Below are positions 9,787 through 19,319 of a stretch of DNA of 64,000 nt, piece by piece. The stretch is from Mesorhizobium sp. WSM4306 (GTDB lineage Bacteria > Pseudomonadota > Alphaproteobacteria > Rhizobiales > Rhizobiaceae): positions 1 through 64,000 of the forward strand of contig NZ_VFTC01000011.1 in assembly GCF_007003975.1 (NCBI RefSeq), given 5' to 3'. The notes beneath the pieces were generated by a model, which worked only from the letters and a program-made list of their open reading frames with translations, was not told the origin of the DNA and searched no databases. Within the stretch, counting starts at the first letter, position 1; each line of letters starts with the position of its first letter. A program made the translations under genes and the position numbers.

Positions 9787-10377
9787 ATGAACGACGCGCC
9801 AAAACCAGAAGGCCTGCGCGAGCGAAAGCGGCGAGCAACATCCCGCCGCATCGCCGAAGCCGGCCTGAACGCCTTCCTGGCCAGTGGCTACGACGCGACC
9901 ACGCTTGACGAGATAGCTGCAGCCGCCGGCATCTCGCGCCGGACGTTCTTCCACTACTTCAAGAGCAAGGACGAGGTTCTGTTTGCGTCTCTGAGCCACT
10001 ACGCCAGCGTGGTCAAAGCGTCGGTCCTTGCCGAGCCACCAACCGGAACGGCAATCGACATCGCCCGTGATGCATTGCTCAATCTTGTCGGCAGCTTCCA
10101 GGGTGCAGAAATGATGGCGACGGCCAAGGTCATGCGGGAAAGCAAGACGCTGCGCTCGCGCAGGCACACGGGCTACCTGCAGTTCGAGCAAGCCATTTTC
10201 GATGGCTTATGCGAGTTGCGGCCGGACAAGGCACGCAACAGTCTGCGACTGGTCTCCTTGGTAGCAGTCGCGGCGTTTCGCCTGGCCGTCGAAACATTTC
10301 AGCAGCAAAACGCCAGGCATCCGCTGGCAGGATATGTCCAGGATGCCTTTGAAAACCTGAAAGCCGAGATTCGATAA
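9787..10377 (+). CDS. TetR-family transcriptional regulator
   Basis: A 196-residue one-component repressor. The N-terminal HTH has the standard TetR form: TSRRIAEAGLNAFLASGYDA, then TTLDEIAAAAGISRRTFFHYFKSKDEV, with the recognition helix ending in the usual FFHYFKSK. The all-helical C-terminal half should bind an unknown ligand and dimerise. It faces the DUF3313 lipoprotein gene across a 25-base palindrome, so it probably represses that gene and itself. The ATG follows GGCAGGAGCGCTCC, a usable ribosome-binding region. Confidence 0.9.
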   Translation: MNDAPKPEGLRERKRRATSRRIAEAGLNAFLASGYDATTLDEIAAAAGISRRTFFHYFKSKDEVLFASLSHYASVVKASVLAEPPTGTAIDIARDALLNLVGSFQGAEMMATAKVMRESKTLRSRRHTGYLQFEQAIFDGLCELRPDKARNSLRLVSLVAVAAFRLAVETFQQQNARHPLAGYVQDAFENLKAEIR

Positions 10378-10416
10378 GTCCAGCCAACTGAAGCCGTCGC
10401 AACGGACACAGCTGTG

Positions 10417-10445
10417 TTGACTCATTGTACCGATCGGTACAATAT
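10417..10445 (+). promoter_or_regulatory. promoter with TetR operator in its spacer
   Basis: TTGACT (-35) and CAATAT (-10) are separated by 17 bases. A perfect 20-bp palindrome (ATTGTACCGA / TCGGTACAAT, bases 10424-10443) fills the spacer and runs into the -10 element. A repressor bound there would block polymerase directly. The adjacent tetR gene in the same operon is the obvious candidate for autoregulation. Confidence 0.82.
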
Positions 10446-10478
10446 CGATCATCGAAGATCGGAGCCGAGGAGATTTTC

Positions 10479-10943
10479 ATGAGCCGCCCGCCCTTGCCGC
10501 CATTCACGGCCGAAACGGCAGCGCAAAAAGCGCGCCTGGCCGAGGACGCCTGGAACAGCCGCGACCCCGAGCGGGTTTCGCTCGCCTATACCGAGGGCAG
10601 CACTTGGCGCAACCGTGCCGAATTCGTCTCAGGCAGGAGTGAGATCGTCGGCTTCCTCACGCGCAAATGGGCGCGTGAACTCGACTACCGCCTGGTCAAG
10701 GAGGTCTGGACCTGGAATGAGAACCGGATCGCCGTGCGCTTTGCCTATGAATGGCGCGACGACAGCGGCCACTGGTTCCGCTCCTACGGCAATGAGAACT
10801 GGGAGTTCGACGCCGCCGGGCTGATGCGCCGGCGCGTCGCCAGCATTAACGACCTGCCGATCACTGAAGCCGAGCGCAAGTATCATTGGCCGCTCGGCCG
10901 CCGGCCGGACGACCATCCGAGCCTGACCGAACTCGGGCTGTAA
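10479..10943 (+). CDS. NTF2-like protein of the DUF1348 family
   Basis: A 154-residue single-domain protein with the SnoaL/NTF2-like cone fold typical of DUF1348. It shows the [24 protein letters not shown] start, a [14 protein letters not shown] helix-strand and the strongly conserved [23 protein letters not shown] stretch. Function is unknown; relatives are small-molecule-binding or isomerase-like proteins. The ATG is preceded by GAGGAG with ideal spacing. It is the first gene of a two-gene unit with the following tetR, under a promoter whose spacer is a palindromic operator, so it is probably induced by a compound sensed by that regulator. Confidence 0.85.
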   Translation: MSRPPLPPFTAETAAQKARLAEDAWNSRDPERVSLAYTEGSTWRNRAEFVSGRSEIVGFLTRKWARELDYRLVKEVWTWNENRIAVRFAYEWRDDSGHWFRSYGNENWEFDAAGLMRRRVASINDLPITEAERKYHWPLGRRPDDHPSLTELGL

Positions 10944-10951
10944 AGTCGCTA

Positions 10952-11512
10952 ATGCGGCGCATCGCACCCGACCGCGACCAGCTGCTGGCGATGGTGGCTG
11001 AGGTCTTTCGCGAACACGGCTATGAGGGCGCGAGCATCGCGCTGATCGGCGCGGCGACGGGGCTGGGCAAGGGAAGCCTTTACCACTTCTTCCCCAGCGG
11101 CAAGGAAGAGATGGCAGGGGCCGTCATTGCCCATATCGACGGCTGGTTCGAGGAGAATGTCTTCGTGCCGTTGCAGGACGCCTCCGAGCCCCGCGTGGGC
11201 ATCGAGCGGATGTTCGAAGCGACCGACCGCTATTTCCGCTCCGGCCGCCGGGTGTGCCTGATCGGCGCCTTCGCGCTGGACGAGTCGCGCGACCTTTTTG
11301 CCAAGGCGATCAAAAGCTATTTCACCCGCTGGGTGACGCATCTCTCGGAAGCGCTGACCCGCGCCGGCCACAGCCCGGCCAAGGCAGATGAACTCGCCGA
11401 AGAGACGGTCGGCGCCATCCAGGGCGCTCTGACCCTGGCGCGCGCCTTCGACGATACGGCGGTGTTTTCGCGTGCATTGCAACGGGCGCGAGCGGCGCTC
11501 TCGGCGAATTAG
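10952..11512 (+). CDS. TetR-family regulator, autoregulated partner of the DUF1348 gene
   Basis: A 186-residue TetR-type repressor that starts eight bases after the DUF1348 stop. The HTH reads AEVFREHGYEGASIALIGAATGLGKGSLYHFFPSGKEEM, the LmrA/YxaF-like variant with GLGKGSLYHFF. The C-terminal domain (RMFEATDRYFRSGRRVCLIGAFAL) is the ligand-binding and dimerisation part. The frame extends 22 codons upstream into the DUF1348 gene, but an ATG just after that gene's stop is the sensible start, probably by translational coupling because no strong ribosome-binding site is seen. It ends one base before the convergent aldo/keto reductase stop. Confidence 0.88.
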   Translation: MRRIAPDRDQLLAMVAEVFREHGYEGASIALIGAATGLGKGSLYHFFPSGKEEMAGAVIAHIDGWFEENVFVPLQDASEPRVGIERMFEATDRYFRSGRRVCLIGAFALDESRDLFAKAIKSYFTRWVTHLSEALTRAGHSPAKADELAEETVGAIQGALTLARAFDDTAVFSRALQRARAALSAN

Positions 11513-11513
11513 T

Positions 11514-12359
11514 CTAGATCATCTCCAGCCCGCGCTTGCGGGTCGGCGGCGGGAAGGCGCGGTCGAGCTCGGCGAAATCCTCAGCCGTCAGTTTGATGTC
11601 GAGAGCAGCGACGTTCTGGCGGACGTGCTCCTGGCTGCTGGCCTTCGGGATGGCGATAACGCCGGGCTGTGCCATCACCCAGGCCAGCGCGATCTGGGCT
11701 GCCGTGGCGTTGTGGCGGGCGGCGATGGCCTCCAGCCTGGCATTGCGCGCCAGCGCGCCCTGCTCGACCGGCGAATAGGCCATGATCGGAACGCCGCGCT
11801 GCCGGCTCCAGTGTGCAAGGTCGAATTCGGGGCCGCGCCGCGACAGATTGTAGAGCACCTGATTGGTCTGGACATTGCCGCCCGAGCGCAGCCCGGTCAG
11901 TTCCTCCATCTCGTCGGTGTCGAAATTGCTGACGCCCCAGTGGCGGATCTTGCCGGCCTTCTTCAGGGCCTCGAAAGCGTCGACCGTCTCCGCCAGCGGC
12001 ACGCTGCCCGGCCAGTGCAGGAGATAGAGGTCTATGCGGTCGGTGCGCAGCCGCTTCAGGCTTTTCTCGCAAGCCGCCGGCACGCCGGTGCGCGAGGCAT
12101 TGGACGGCAGTACCTTGGAGACGAGGAAGAGTTCGTCGCGGCGCCCGGCAATGGCTTCCGCCACCACTTCCTCGGCGCCGCCGCTGGCATACATTTCGGC
12201 GGTATCGATCAGCGTCATGCCGAGGTCCAGCCCGAGCTTCAAGGCATTGACCTCGCCGGCACGGCGGCGGCTGTCCTCGCCCATCTTCCATGTGCCCTGT
12301 CCAAGCACCTGGACGGATTCGCCAGAAGGCAGCGTGGTGGTTCTTATCGTCGATGGCAT
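11514..12359 (-). CDS. aldo/keto reductase
   Basis: An NADPH-dependent carbonyl reductase with the (beta/alpha)8 AKR fold and complete catalytic tetrad: Asp52 and Tyr57 in [11 protein letters not shown], Lys82 in LVSKV and His115 in YLLHWPG. The cofactor-binding end ([13 protein letters not shown]) is present. Substrate is unknown; the sequence resembles the broad-specificity YvgN/DkgA-like bacterial group. I placed the start at the internal ATG preceded by GGGAG, nine codons after an alternative ATG. It lies downstream of the copper ATPase and DUF305 genes on the same strand, 99 bases from the latter, so co-transcription is possible but not required. Confidence 0.9.
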   Translation of the reverse strand: MPSTIRTTTLPSGESVQVLGQGTWKMGEDSRRRAGEVNALKLGLDLGMTLIDTAEMYASGGAEEVVAEAIAGRRDELFLVSKVLPSNASRTGVPAACEKSLKRLRTDRIDLYLLHWPGSVPLAETVDAFEALKKAGKIRHWGVSNFDTDEMEELTGLRSGGNVQTNQVLYNLSRRGPEFDLAHWSRQRGVPIMAYSPVEQGALARNARLEAIAARHNATAAQIALAWVMAQPGVIAIPKASSQEHVRQNVAALDIKLTAEDFAELDRAFPPPTRKRGLEMI

Positions 12360-12458
12360 GGGGGCTCCCGGTGTGGTGCGGTCCATGGGGATGGCATCAC
12401 AAACACAGGGAGAAATCCATAAAGGTTTCCTGGATTCTCCTTCGCGGCGGCCGCCGCC

Positions 12459-12845
12459 CTACTTTGCGGGATGCGCGGCGAGCCAGTCCTGCATCTGCTT
12501 GATCTCGGCTTCCTGCGCGGCGATGACGCCTTCGGCGAGCTTGCGGATTTCAGGATCCTTGCCATTGGCAAGTTCCACTGTGGCCATGTCGATCGCGCCC
12601 TGATGATGCGGGATCATGCCGCGCACGAAATCGACATCGGCATTGCCGGTATATTGCGAGGCCATCATGTCGGCGTGCATCTTGTCCATCGCCGCCTTGT
12701 AGCCTTCGGTCGAAGCACCCTGCGCGCCCATGCCGGCCATGTCGTGTTTCATTTCCTCGGACTGAGCCGGAACGCTTTCGAGGAAAACGGCAAGCAGCAT
12801 TCCCGCCGCCATCAGCAAAAGCACGATCTTTTTAGCCAAGGTCAT
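12459..12845 (-). CDS. DUF305 family secreted protein of copper unit
   Basis: A 128-residue protein with an N-terminal hydrophobic signal segment (IVLLLMAAGMLLAVF), a Met/His-rich stretch (EEMKHDMAGMG) and the DUF305 core with the paired histidines at 80-81 (RGMIPHHQGAIDMA). DUF305 proteins are ferritin-like helical bundles often encoded with copper exporters and are thought to bind copper in the periplasm. It starts 43 bases after the copper ATPase stop, with AGGAG seven bases upstream of the ATG. It therefore probably shares the copper-induced transcript and handles exported metal. Confidence 0.87.
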   Translation of the reverse strand: MTLAKKIVLLLMAAGMLLAVFLESVPAQSEEMKHDMAGMGAQGASTEGYKAAMDKMHADMMASQYTGNADVDFVRGMIPHHQGAIDMATVELANGKDPEIRKLAEGVIAAQEAEIKQMQDWLAAHPAK

Positions 12846-12888
12846 CCATGATCTCCTGTTGATTGGATTTCGTATTTGGGGGCTTTGC

Positions 12889-15402
12889 TCAGAGTTTCAA
12901 CGTCCGCAGCCGCAACGCGTTGGCGATCACGGAAACCGAAGACAGGCTCATCGCCGCCGCCGCCAGCATCGGCGACAACAGCATGCCGGTCAGCGGATAG
13001 AGCACGCCGGCGGCAACCGGCACGCCAAGCACATTGTAGAGGAAGGCGAAAAACAGGTTCTGGCGGATGTTGCGGATCGTCGCCTGGGCCAGCGTTCTCG
13101 CCCTGACGATGCCGTTGAGATCGCCCTTGACCAGCGTGATCCCGGCGCTCTCGACCGCGACGTCGGCACCGGTGCCCATGGCGATGCCGACATCGGCGGC
13201 GGCAAGTGCGGGTGCGTCGTTGACTCCGTCGCCGGCCATGGCGACGCCGGTGCCCTTGGCACGCAGTTCCTCGACCAATGCCGCCTTCTGCTCCGGCAGC
13301 AGGCCGGCGCGCACCTCGTCGATGCCGAGGCTTTTGGCGATGGCGCGCGCCGTGCGCTCATTGTCGCCGGTCGCCATGATGATCTTCAGTCCCCTGTCGT
13401 GCAGTGCCCGGATCGCCTCGGCCGTCGTTGCCTTGACCGGATCGGCGACAGCGACGATGCCGGCCAGTTTTTTGTCGACGGCAACGAACATGGCGGTCTT
13501 GCCTTCGGCCTGCAGCGCCTCGGCCCTGGCCGACAGGGACGCGATATCGATACCAAAATCGGCCATCATGGCGGCATTGCCGAGCGCGACCTTGCGGGTT
13601 GACACCGTGCCGGAGACGCCCTTGCCGGTGACGGCTTCGAAGCCCGTGGCCTCACTGAGCGTCAGGCCGCGTTCGCCGGCGCCCCCGACAACAGCCTCGG
13701 CCAGCGGATGCTCCGAACCTTTTTCCAGGCCGGCGGCGAACGTCAGCAATTCATTCTCCGACAAGCCTTCGACCGCGACGACATCGGTCAAGCGAGGCTT
13801 GCCTTCGGTCAAAGTGCCTGTCTTGTCGACGATCAACGTGTCGACCGAGGCAAAGCGCTCGAGCGCCGCCGCCTCCTTGATCAGCACGCCGGCGTGCGCC
13901 CCGCGCCCCGTGGCGGTCATGATCGACATCGGCGTCGCCAGGCCGAGTGCACAGGGACAGGCGATGATCAGCACCGATACGGCCGAGACGATGGCGTAGA
14001 TCAGGCTAGGCTCGGGGCCGAAGACCGCCCATGCGGCAAGGGCAGCAAGCGCGACCAGCACGACAGCGGGCACGAAGTAGAAGGAGACGCGATCGGCCAA
14101 CCCCTGGATCGGCGCGCGCGAGCGCTGCGCCTTGGCAACCAGTTCGACGATGCGCGCCAGCGTCGTCTCTGCGCCGACCCTTTCGGCGCGCATGATCAGC
14201 GAGCCGTTCTTGTTCAGCGTACCGCCGGTCAAGGCATCGCCCTCGGTCTTTTCGACCGGCAGCGGCTCGCCCGAGATCATCGATTCGTCGATCGAGGACC
14301 GGCCTTCAAGCACTATGCCGTCGACCGGCACGGCATCGCCCGGACGGATGCGCAGCCGGTCGCCGGTCTTGACCGTGTCGAGCGACACGTCGGTCTCGGA
14401 CCCGTCCGCCCCGATCAGTCTGGCCGTCTTCGGCGCCAGGTCGAGCAGCGCGCGGATCGCCGAGCCGGTCTTTTCACGCGCCCGCAGCTCCAGCACCTGA
14501 CCGAGAAACACCAGCGCGACAATGACGGCGGCGGCCTCGAAATAGACCGGCACGGTGCCGCCATGACCGCGGAACTGATGCGGAAAGATGTCCGGAAACA
14601 GTGTGGCCACGACGCTGTAGAGATAGGCGGCACCGACGCCCAGCGAAATCAGCGTCCACATGTTGGGGCTGCGGTTGACCAGTGAATCCCATCCGCGATG
14701 GAAGAACGGGAATGCCGCCCACAGCACGACGGGGCTCGCCAGCGCCAGTTCCAACCAAACCATCGTGCGATCGTCGACAAAGGCCTGGAAGGTCAGCCCG
14801 AGCATCGGCGCCATGGCGACGATCAGCAGCGGCACAGACAGCACCGTACTGACCCAGAACCGCCTGGTGAAGTCGACCAGTTCGGGATTCGGGCCCTCAT
14901 CGCCGGTGGGAACGCCCATCGGCTCCAGCGCCATGCCGCAGATCGGGCAGGAGCCGGGCTTGTCGCGAATGATCTCGGGATGCATCGGACAGGTGTATTG
15001 CGTGCCTTTCGGCATTGGCAGCAGTGCCGGCCTGTCGCCGAGATATTTTTGCGGCTCGGCCTCAAACTTTGCCTGGCATCCGGCCGAGCAGAAATAGAAA
15101 CCCTGGCCTTCGTGGCGGAAGAAATGCCTGGCTGTGGCACGATCCACGCTCATGCCGCAGACCGGGTCCGTGGCGGTCAGGTATTTTTCAGGCTCAGCGA
15201 CGAATTTCGTGCGGCAGTTCTCGCTGCAGAAGTGAAAGAGGCGACCGCCATGCTCGACCGACGGCTTGCCCGCTGCCGGATCGACGCTCATGCCGCAGAC
15301 GGGATCGCGCACCGCCGCCTCGGCGGTCGGCGCAGCCGCCTTTGCCGCACAGCATCCGCCATCGGCCGTGTGCGCGTGGTGGTGATGCTCGGAATGCGCC
15401 AT
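12889..15402 (-). CDS. copA: copper-exporting P1B-type ATPase with YHS and HMBD domains
   Basis: An inner-membrane pump expelling Cu(I) at the cost of ATP. The N-terminus is His/Cys-rich (EHHHHAHTADGGCC) and is followed by two YHS domains (each DPVCGMSVD...FCS..C..KF) and a heavy-metal-binding domain (YTCPMHPEI...CPICGMALEP) in place of the usual ferredoxin-like HMA domain. The pump core has eight membrane helices, the CPC metal site (IIACPCALGLA, about residue 484), the phosphorylated DKTGT, and MAGDGVNDAPAL. The frame is open 21 codons further upstream, but that ATG lies inside the promoter, so the ATG before AHSEHHHH is the real start. DUF305 follows in the same operon. Confidence 0.93.
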   Translation of the reverse strand: MAHSEHHHHAHTADGGCCAAKAAAPTAEAAVRDPVCGMSVDPAAGKPSVEHGGRLFHFCSENCRTKFVAEPEKYLTATDPVCGMSVDRATARHFFRHEGQGFYFCSAGCQAKFEAEPQKYLGDRPALLPMPKGTQYTCPMHPEIIRDKPGSCPICGMALEPMGVPTGDEGPNPELVDFTRRFWVSTVLSVPLLIVAMAPMLGLTFQAFVDDRTMVWLELALASPVVLWAAFPFFHRGWDSLVNRSPNMWTLISLGVGAAYLYSVVATLFPDIFPHQFRGHGGTVPVYFEAAAVIVALVFLGQVLELRAREKTGSAIRALLDLAPKTARLIGADGSETDVSLDTVKTGDRLRIRPGDAVPVDGIVLEGRSSIDESMISGEPLPVEKTEGDALTGGTLNKNGSLIMRAERVGAETTLARIVELVAKAQRSRAPIQGLADRVSFYFVPAVVLVALAALAAWAVFGPEPSLIYAIVSAVSVLIIACPCALGLATPMSIMTATGRGAHAGVLIKEAAALERFASVDTLIVDKTGTLTEGKPRLTDVVAVEGLSENELLTFAAGLEKGSEHPLAEAVVGGAGERGLTLSEATGFEAVTGKGVSGTVSTRKVALGNAAMMADFGIDIASLSARAEALQAEGKTAMFVAVDKKLAGIVAVADPVKATTAEAIRALHDRGLKIIMATGDNERTARAIAKSLGIDEVRAGLLPEQKAALVEELRAKGTGVAMAGDGVNDAPALAAADVGIAMGTGADVAVESAGITLVKGDLNGIVRARTLAQATIRNIRQNLFFAFLYNVLGVPVAAGVLYPLTGMLLSPMLAAAAMSLSSVSVIANALRLRTLKL

Positions 15403-15434
15403 CGAATAAATGCCTTCATGTCTGTCTGGGTGCG

Positions 15435-15465
15435 GAGGTAGTGCTTCCAGTGACTGGAAGGTCAA
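15435..15465 (-). promoter_or_regulatory. CueR/HmrR-type copper-responsive promoter of copA
   Basis: On the minus strand TTGACC and TACCTC are separated by a 19-base spacer that contains a perfect dyad of CTTCCAGT and ACTGGAAG around one base. An overlong spacer with a CCTTCC/GGAAGG dyad is the signature of MerR-family metal activators, and this site closely matches the E. coli copA promoter. The likely activator, hmrR, lies about 9 kb to the right. Confidence 0.9.
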
Positions 15466-15589
15466 GGGGCGATTTTCACTTTTCGATCATGGCCGCCAGC
15501 GCGCGGCATCGAGGGAAAAATCGCTTACGCAATTTCTTTCCTATGTTATGGACGCGACCACCTGCATCCGCTGCATCGAACCCACCCAC

Positions 15590-16432
15590 ATGAAATGCCT
15601 GGTTATCAATCTCGATCGGTCCCGCGACCGCCTCGCCCATGTCTCGGCCGAGTTCGCCCGCATTGGCGTTGCCTTTGAACGGGTCACCGCCGTCGACGCG
15701 CGCGACCGGCCGGATCTGGCCGAAATGCCGCAGCGCAAGAAGCATTTGCGTATGGCCGACGGCGAGATTGCTTGCCTGCTAAGCCACCGACAGTGCTGGT
15801 CGATGATCGCGGCAGGCGATGACGCCTATGGCGCCATCTTCGAGGACGACATCGTCTTCGCCGACAAGGCTGGCCCATTGCTTGCCGGTGCCGGCTGGAT
15901 TCCCGCCGATGCCGACATCGTCAAGCTGGAAACGTTCTTCAATCGAACCGTGATTTCACGCAAGGGGGTTGCCTGTGGCCACGGTTTTTCTGCGAGCAGG
16001 CTGCACGCCGTCCACATCGGCACGGCCGGGTACATCGTGTCGAGACAGGCTGCACGAGACCTCATCGAGGCGACGAATGAGATCGCTATCCCCGTCGATC
16101 ATCTCGTCTTCAATCCGCGTTTTGCGACCTCGTCCCGCGACGTCATTTATCAGCTTGTGCCGGCTTTGTGCCTGCAGGCTCAGTTCCTTGGCGGCGGATC
16201 GGTGCAATTGCCGAGCCTGCTCAAGCAGGAGCGCCAAGAGGAATGGGCCGCAAGCGGGATGGGCAAGAAACGCCACAAGCCGATTGCGGCCAAGGTAGGG
16301 ATCGAGATAAGGCGGCTAGCGAGGCAGATCACCGATCTCTTCCGGTTACGGCGGGAGAAAATCATCCCGTTCGAGTATCGCGGCCGACGCGTCCGTCCGC
16401 CCCATACCCAGCATCGTGAAAACGCGCTATAG
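15590..16432 (+). CDS. glycosyltransferase family 25 (LPS biosynthesis type)
   Basis: A 280-residue soluble transferase of the Glyco_transf_25 family, which adds sugars to lipopolysaccharide or capsule. The N-terminus is the canonical CLVINLDRSRDRL, followed by FERVTAVDARD, an acceptor-region helix (GEIACLLSHRQCW) and the metal/nucleotide-sugar motif IFEDDIVF. A basic C-terminal tail (KKRHKPIAAKVGIEIRRLAR) is usual. The start is the ATG immediately before KCLVINL; an ATG 14 codons upstream is possible, and neither has a strong ribosome-binding site. It ends 33 bases before glnD and may contribute to glnD transcription. No other surface-polysaccharide gene is nearby, so its acceptor is unknown. 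Confidence 0.85.
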   Translation: MKCLVINLDRSRDRLAHVSAEFARIGVAFERVTAVDARDRPDLAEMPQRKKHLRMADGEIACLLSHRQCWSMIAAGDDAYGAIFEDDIVFADKAGPLLAGAGWIPADADIVKLETFFNRTVISRKGVACGHGFSASRLHAVHIGTAGYIVSRQAARDLIEATNEIAIPVDHLVFNPRFATSSRDVIYQLVPALCLQAQFLGGGSVQLPSLLKQERQEEWAASGMGKKRHKPIAAKVGIEIRRLARQITDLFRLRREKIIPFEYRGRRVRPPHTQHRENAL

Positions 16433-16465
16433 ACGCCGCCGAAAGGCGAGGCCAAACGGTAACTT

Positions 16466-19261
16466 ATGGCAAAAATCTCCCTCAAGCTCGATGAGCTGAT
16501 CGATAGCGAGGCGCTGCGCCGCGAGATGACGGCGCTGACCTCGGCCGGCAACGGCGCCGAGTCCGGCGCGCGCGTCGGCGCGCTCAAGCTGTTGAAGGGA
16601 CGCCTGACCGAGGGCCGCAAGATCGCCGAGCGCATGCTGATGGACGATGGCAGCGGCGCGGCCTGTGCTGCCCGGCTGTCGCATCTCATGGACGAGATCA
16701 TCCGTGCCCTCTACGAGTTCGCCGCGACCCACGTCTACCGGGTGAAAAACCCGTCGACTGCCGAACGCATGGCCGTCGTCGCCGTCGGCGGCTATGGCCG
16801 CGGCACGCTGGCGCCGGGTTCCGACATCGACCTCTTGTTCCTGCTGCCCTACAAGCAGACGCCGTGGGGCGAACAGATCGTCGAATACATGCTCTATATG
16901 CTGTGGGACCTCGGACTGAAGGTCGGCCACGCAACGCGCAACATCGACGAGTGCCTGAGGCTGTCGCGTAGCGACATCACCATCCGCACCTCGATCCTGG
17001 AGGCCCGGTTCCTGTGGGGAGAGCAAAAGCTCTTTGACGAATTGCTGACCCGCTTCGACCATGAAGTGGTCCGCACCACCGGGCCGGAATATGTGCAGGC
17101 CAAGCTCGCCGAACGCGACGAGCGCCATGCCAAGGCCGGCGAAAGCCGCTATCTGGTCGAGCCCAACGTCAAGGACGGCAAGGGCGGCCTGCGCGATCTG
17201 CAGACGCTGTTCTGGATCGCGAAATACTTCTATCGCGTGCGCACCGGCGAGGAGTTGGTCGACAAGGCCGTTTTCACCGAGGCCGAATACAGGGAGTTCC
17301 TCAAGGCCGAGGACTTTCTGTGGGCGGTGCGCTGCCACATGCATTTCCTCACCGGCAAGCCCGAGGAGCGGCTGCATTTCGACATCCAGCGCGAAATCGC
17401 CGAGCGTCTCGGTTACACCACCCATCCCGGCCTGTCGGCGGTCGAGCGCTTCATGAAGCACTATTTTCTCGTCGCCAAGGATGTCGGCGATCTGACCCGC
17501 ATCTTCTGCGCCGCGCTTGAGGAAGAGCAAGCCAAGCACGTGCCGGGCTTCAACCGCATCTTCCTCACCTTCCAGCGCCGCAAGCGCAAGCTGGCCGGCA
17601 CGTCCGATTTCATCGTCGACAACCACCGCATCAACGTCGCCGACGACACAGTGTTCGAGCGCGACCCGGTCAATCTGCTCAGGTTGTTCTGGTTCGCGGA
17701 CAAGCACGGACTGGAATTCCACCCCGATGCGCTGAAGCTGCTCACCCGTTCGCTCGGTCTGGTCAACAAGTCGCTGCGGCGCGACGAGGAGGCCAACCGG
17801 CTGTTCCTCGACATCCTGACCTCGGACCGCAACGCCGAGCTCAATCTGCGGCGCATGAACGAGGCCGGCCTGCTCGGCAAGCTGATCCCCGATTTCGGCA
17901 AGATCGTCGCCATGATGCAGTTCTCGATGTACCACCACTATACGGTGGACGAGCACCTGATCCGCTGCATCGGCGTGCTGGCCGAGATCGAGCGCGGTGA
18001 TGGCGAGAAGGTGCATCCGCTGTCGCACACGCTGATGCCGGGGCTGAAGAAAAGCCGCGAGGCACTCTATGTCGCCGTGCTGTTGCATGACATCGCCAAG
18101 GGCCGGCCGGAGGATCACTCCGAGGCCGGCGCAAGGATAGCGCGGCGCATCTGCCCGCATATGGGCCTGTCGGCGGCCGACACAGAGACCGTCGCCTGGC
18201 TGGTCGAGAACCATCTCGTGATGTCGATGACGGCGCAGACGCGCGACCTCAACGACCGCAAGACGATCGAGGATTTCGCCGCGATCGTGCAGTCGGTCGA
18301 ACGGTTAAAGCTGCTTTTGATCCTCACCGTCTGCGACATCAGGGGTGTCGGGCCGGGCGTGTGGAACGGCTGGAAAGGCCAGCTCCTGCGCACGCTCTAC
18401 TACGAGACCGAACTGCTGCTGACCGGCGGTTTTTCGGAAGTGTCGCGCGCCAAGCGCACGGCGGCATCTCGCGAACGGCTGGCCGAGGCGCTGGCCGACT
18501 GGCCGGACAAGGCGCGCAAGCGCTATGTCGGCCTGCACTATGAGAATTACCTCTTGACCGTCGATCTTGCCGATCAGCTGCGCCATGCCGAATTCATCCG
18601 CGAAGCCGACGCGGCGGGCAAGAAGCTGGCAACCGTGGTCAGGACCCACCAGTTCGAGGCGGTGACCGAAATCACCGTGCTGGCGCAGGACCATCCGCGC
18701 CTGCTCTCTGTCATTGCCGGAGCCTGTGCGGGCGCTGGCGGCAACATCGTCGACGCACAGATCTTCACCACCTCCGACGGCCGCGCGCTGGACATCATCC
18801 TGATCTCGAGGGAATTCGACCGCGACGAGGACGAGCGGCGGCGCGCCGAGCGCGTCGGCCGGCTGATCGAGGACGTGCTGTCGGGCAAGAGCTGGCTGCC
18901 GGAGATGATCGAGAAGCGCACCAAGCCGCGGCGCGGCGCCAAGGTGTTCAAAATCCCGCCACGCGCCGAAATCCGCAACACGCTGTCGAACCGTTTTTCG
19001 GTGATCGAGGTCGAGGGGCTGGACCGGCCGGGCCTGTTGTCGGAGATCACCAGTGCGTTGTCCGACCTCTCGCTCGACATCGCCTCGGCCCACATCACCA
19101 CCTTCGGCGAGAAGGTCATCGACACCTTCTATGTCACCGACCTGACAGGACAGAAGATCGACAGCCCGGCGCGCAGCGCCGCCATCCACACCAGGCTGAT
19201 CGCCGCACTCGAGGGCGTCGCCCCGGAACGCGGCGGCAAGGCCAAGGCGGCGGCCGAGTGA
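16466..19261 (+). CDS. glnD: PII uridylyltransferase / uridylyl-removing enzyme
   Basis: The glutamine sensor of nitrogen control. It uridylylates PII proteins at low glutamine and deuridylylates them at high glutamine. The 931-residue protein has the complete order: nucleotidyltransferase core ([19 protein letters not shown], residues 108-126), a helical GlnD-specific linker ([19 protein letters not shown]), an HD hydrolase domain with [16 protein letters not shown] at about residue 540, and two C-terminal ACT domains (about 735-810 and 845-920) that bind glutamine. All metal ligands appear intact. glnD followed by murJ and trpS is a conserved rhizobial arrangement. Confidence 0.97.
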   Translation: MAKISLKLDELIDSEALRREMTALTSAGNGAESGARVGALKLLKGRLTEGRKIAERMLMDDGSGAACAARLSHLMDEIIRALYEFAATHVYRVKNPSTAERMAVVAVGGYGRGTLAPGSDIDLLFLLPYKQTPWGEQIVEYMLYMLWDLGLKVGHATRNIDECLRLSRSDITIRTSILEARFLWGEQKLFDELLTRFDHEVVRTTGPEYVQAKLAERDERHAKAGESRYLVEPNVKDGKGGLRDLQTLFWIAKYFYRVRTGEELVDKAVFTEAEYREFLKAEDFLWAVRCHMHFLTGKPEERLHFDIQREIAERLGYTTHPGLSAVERFMKHYFLVAKDVGDLTRIFCAALEEEQAKHVPGFNRIFLTFQRRKRKLAGTSDFIVDNHRINVADDTVFERDPVNLLRLFWFADKHGLEFHPDALKLLTRSLGLVNKSLRRDEEANRLFLDILTSDRNAELNLRRMNEAGLLGKLIPDFGKIVAMMQFSMYHHYTVDEHLIRCIGVLAEIERGDGEKVHPLSHTLMPGLKKSREALYVAVLLHDIAKGRPEDHSEAGARIARRICPHMGLSAADTETVAWLVENHLVMSMTAQTRDLNDRKTIEDFAAIVQSVERLKLLLILTVCDIRGVGPGVWNGWKGQLLRTLYYETELLLTGGFSEVSRAKRTAASRERLAEALADWPDKARKRYVGLHYENYLLTVDLADQLRHAEFIREADAAGKKLATVVRTHQFEAVTEITVLAQDHPRLLSVIAGACAGAGGNIVDAQIFTTSDGRALDIILISREFDRDEDERRRAERVGRLIEDVLSGKSWLPEMIEKRTKPRRGAKVFKIPPRAEIRNTLSNRFSVIEVEGLDRPGLLSEITSALSDLSLDIASAHITTFGEKVIDTFYVTDLTGQKIDSPARSAAIHTRLIAALEGVAPERGGKAKAAAE

Positions 19262-19319
19262 CCATCACTTTGTCCCAATCAGCTGGTTTGTCCCAATCAC
19301 CTAGGCAATCTCCCCGCGC

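Noticed and set aside
16427-18214. A 595-codon open frame on the minus strand opposite glnD.
   Set aside because: It is the antisense shadow of glnD in high-G+C codons; composition is His/Gln/Val/Asp-rich with no domain, and glnD itself is unmistakable.
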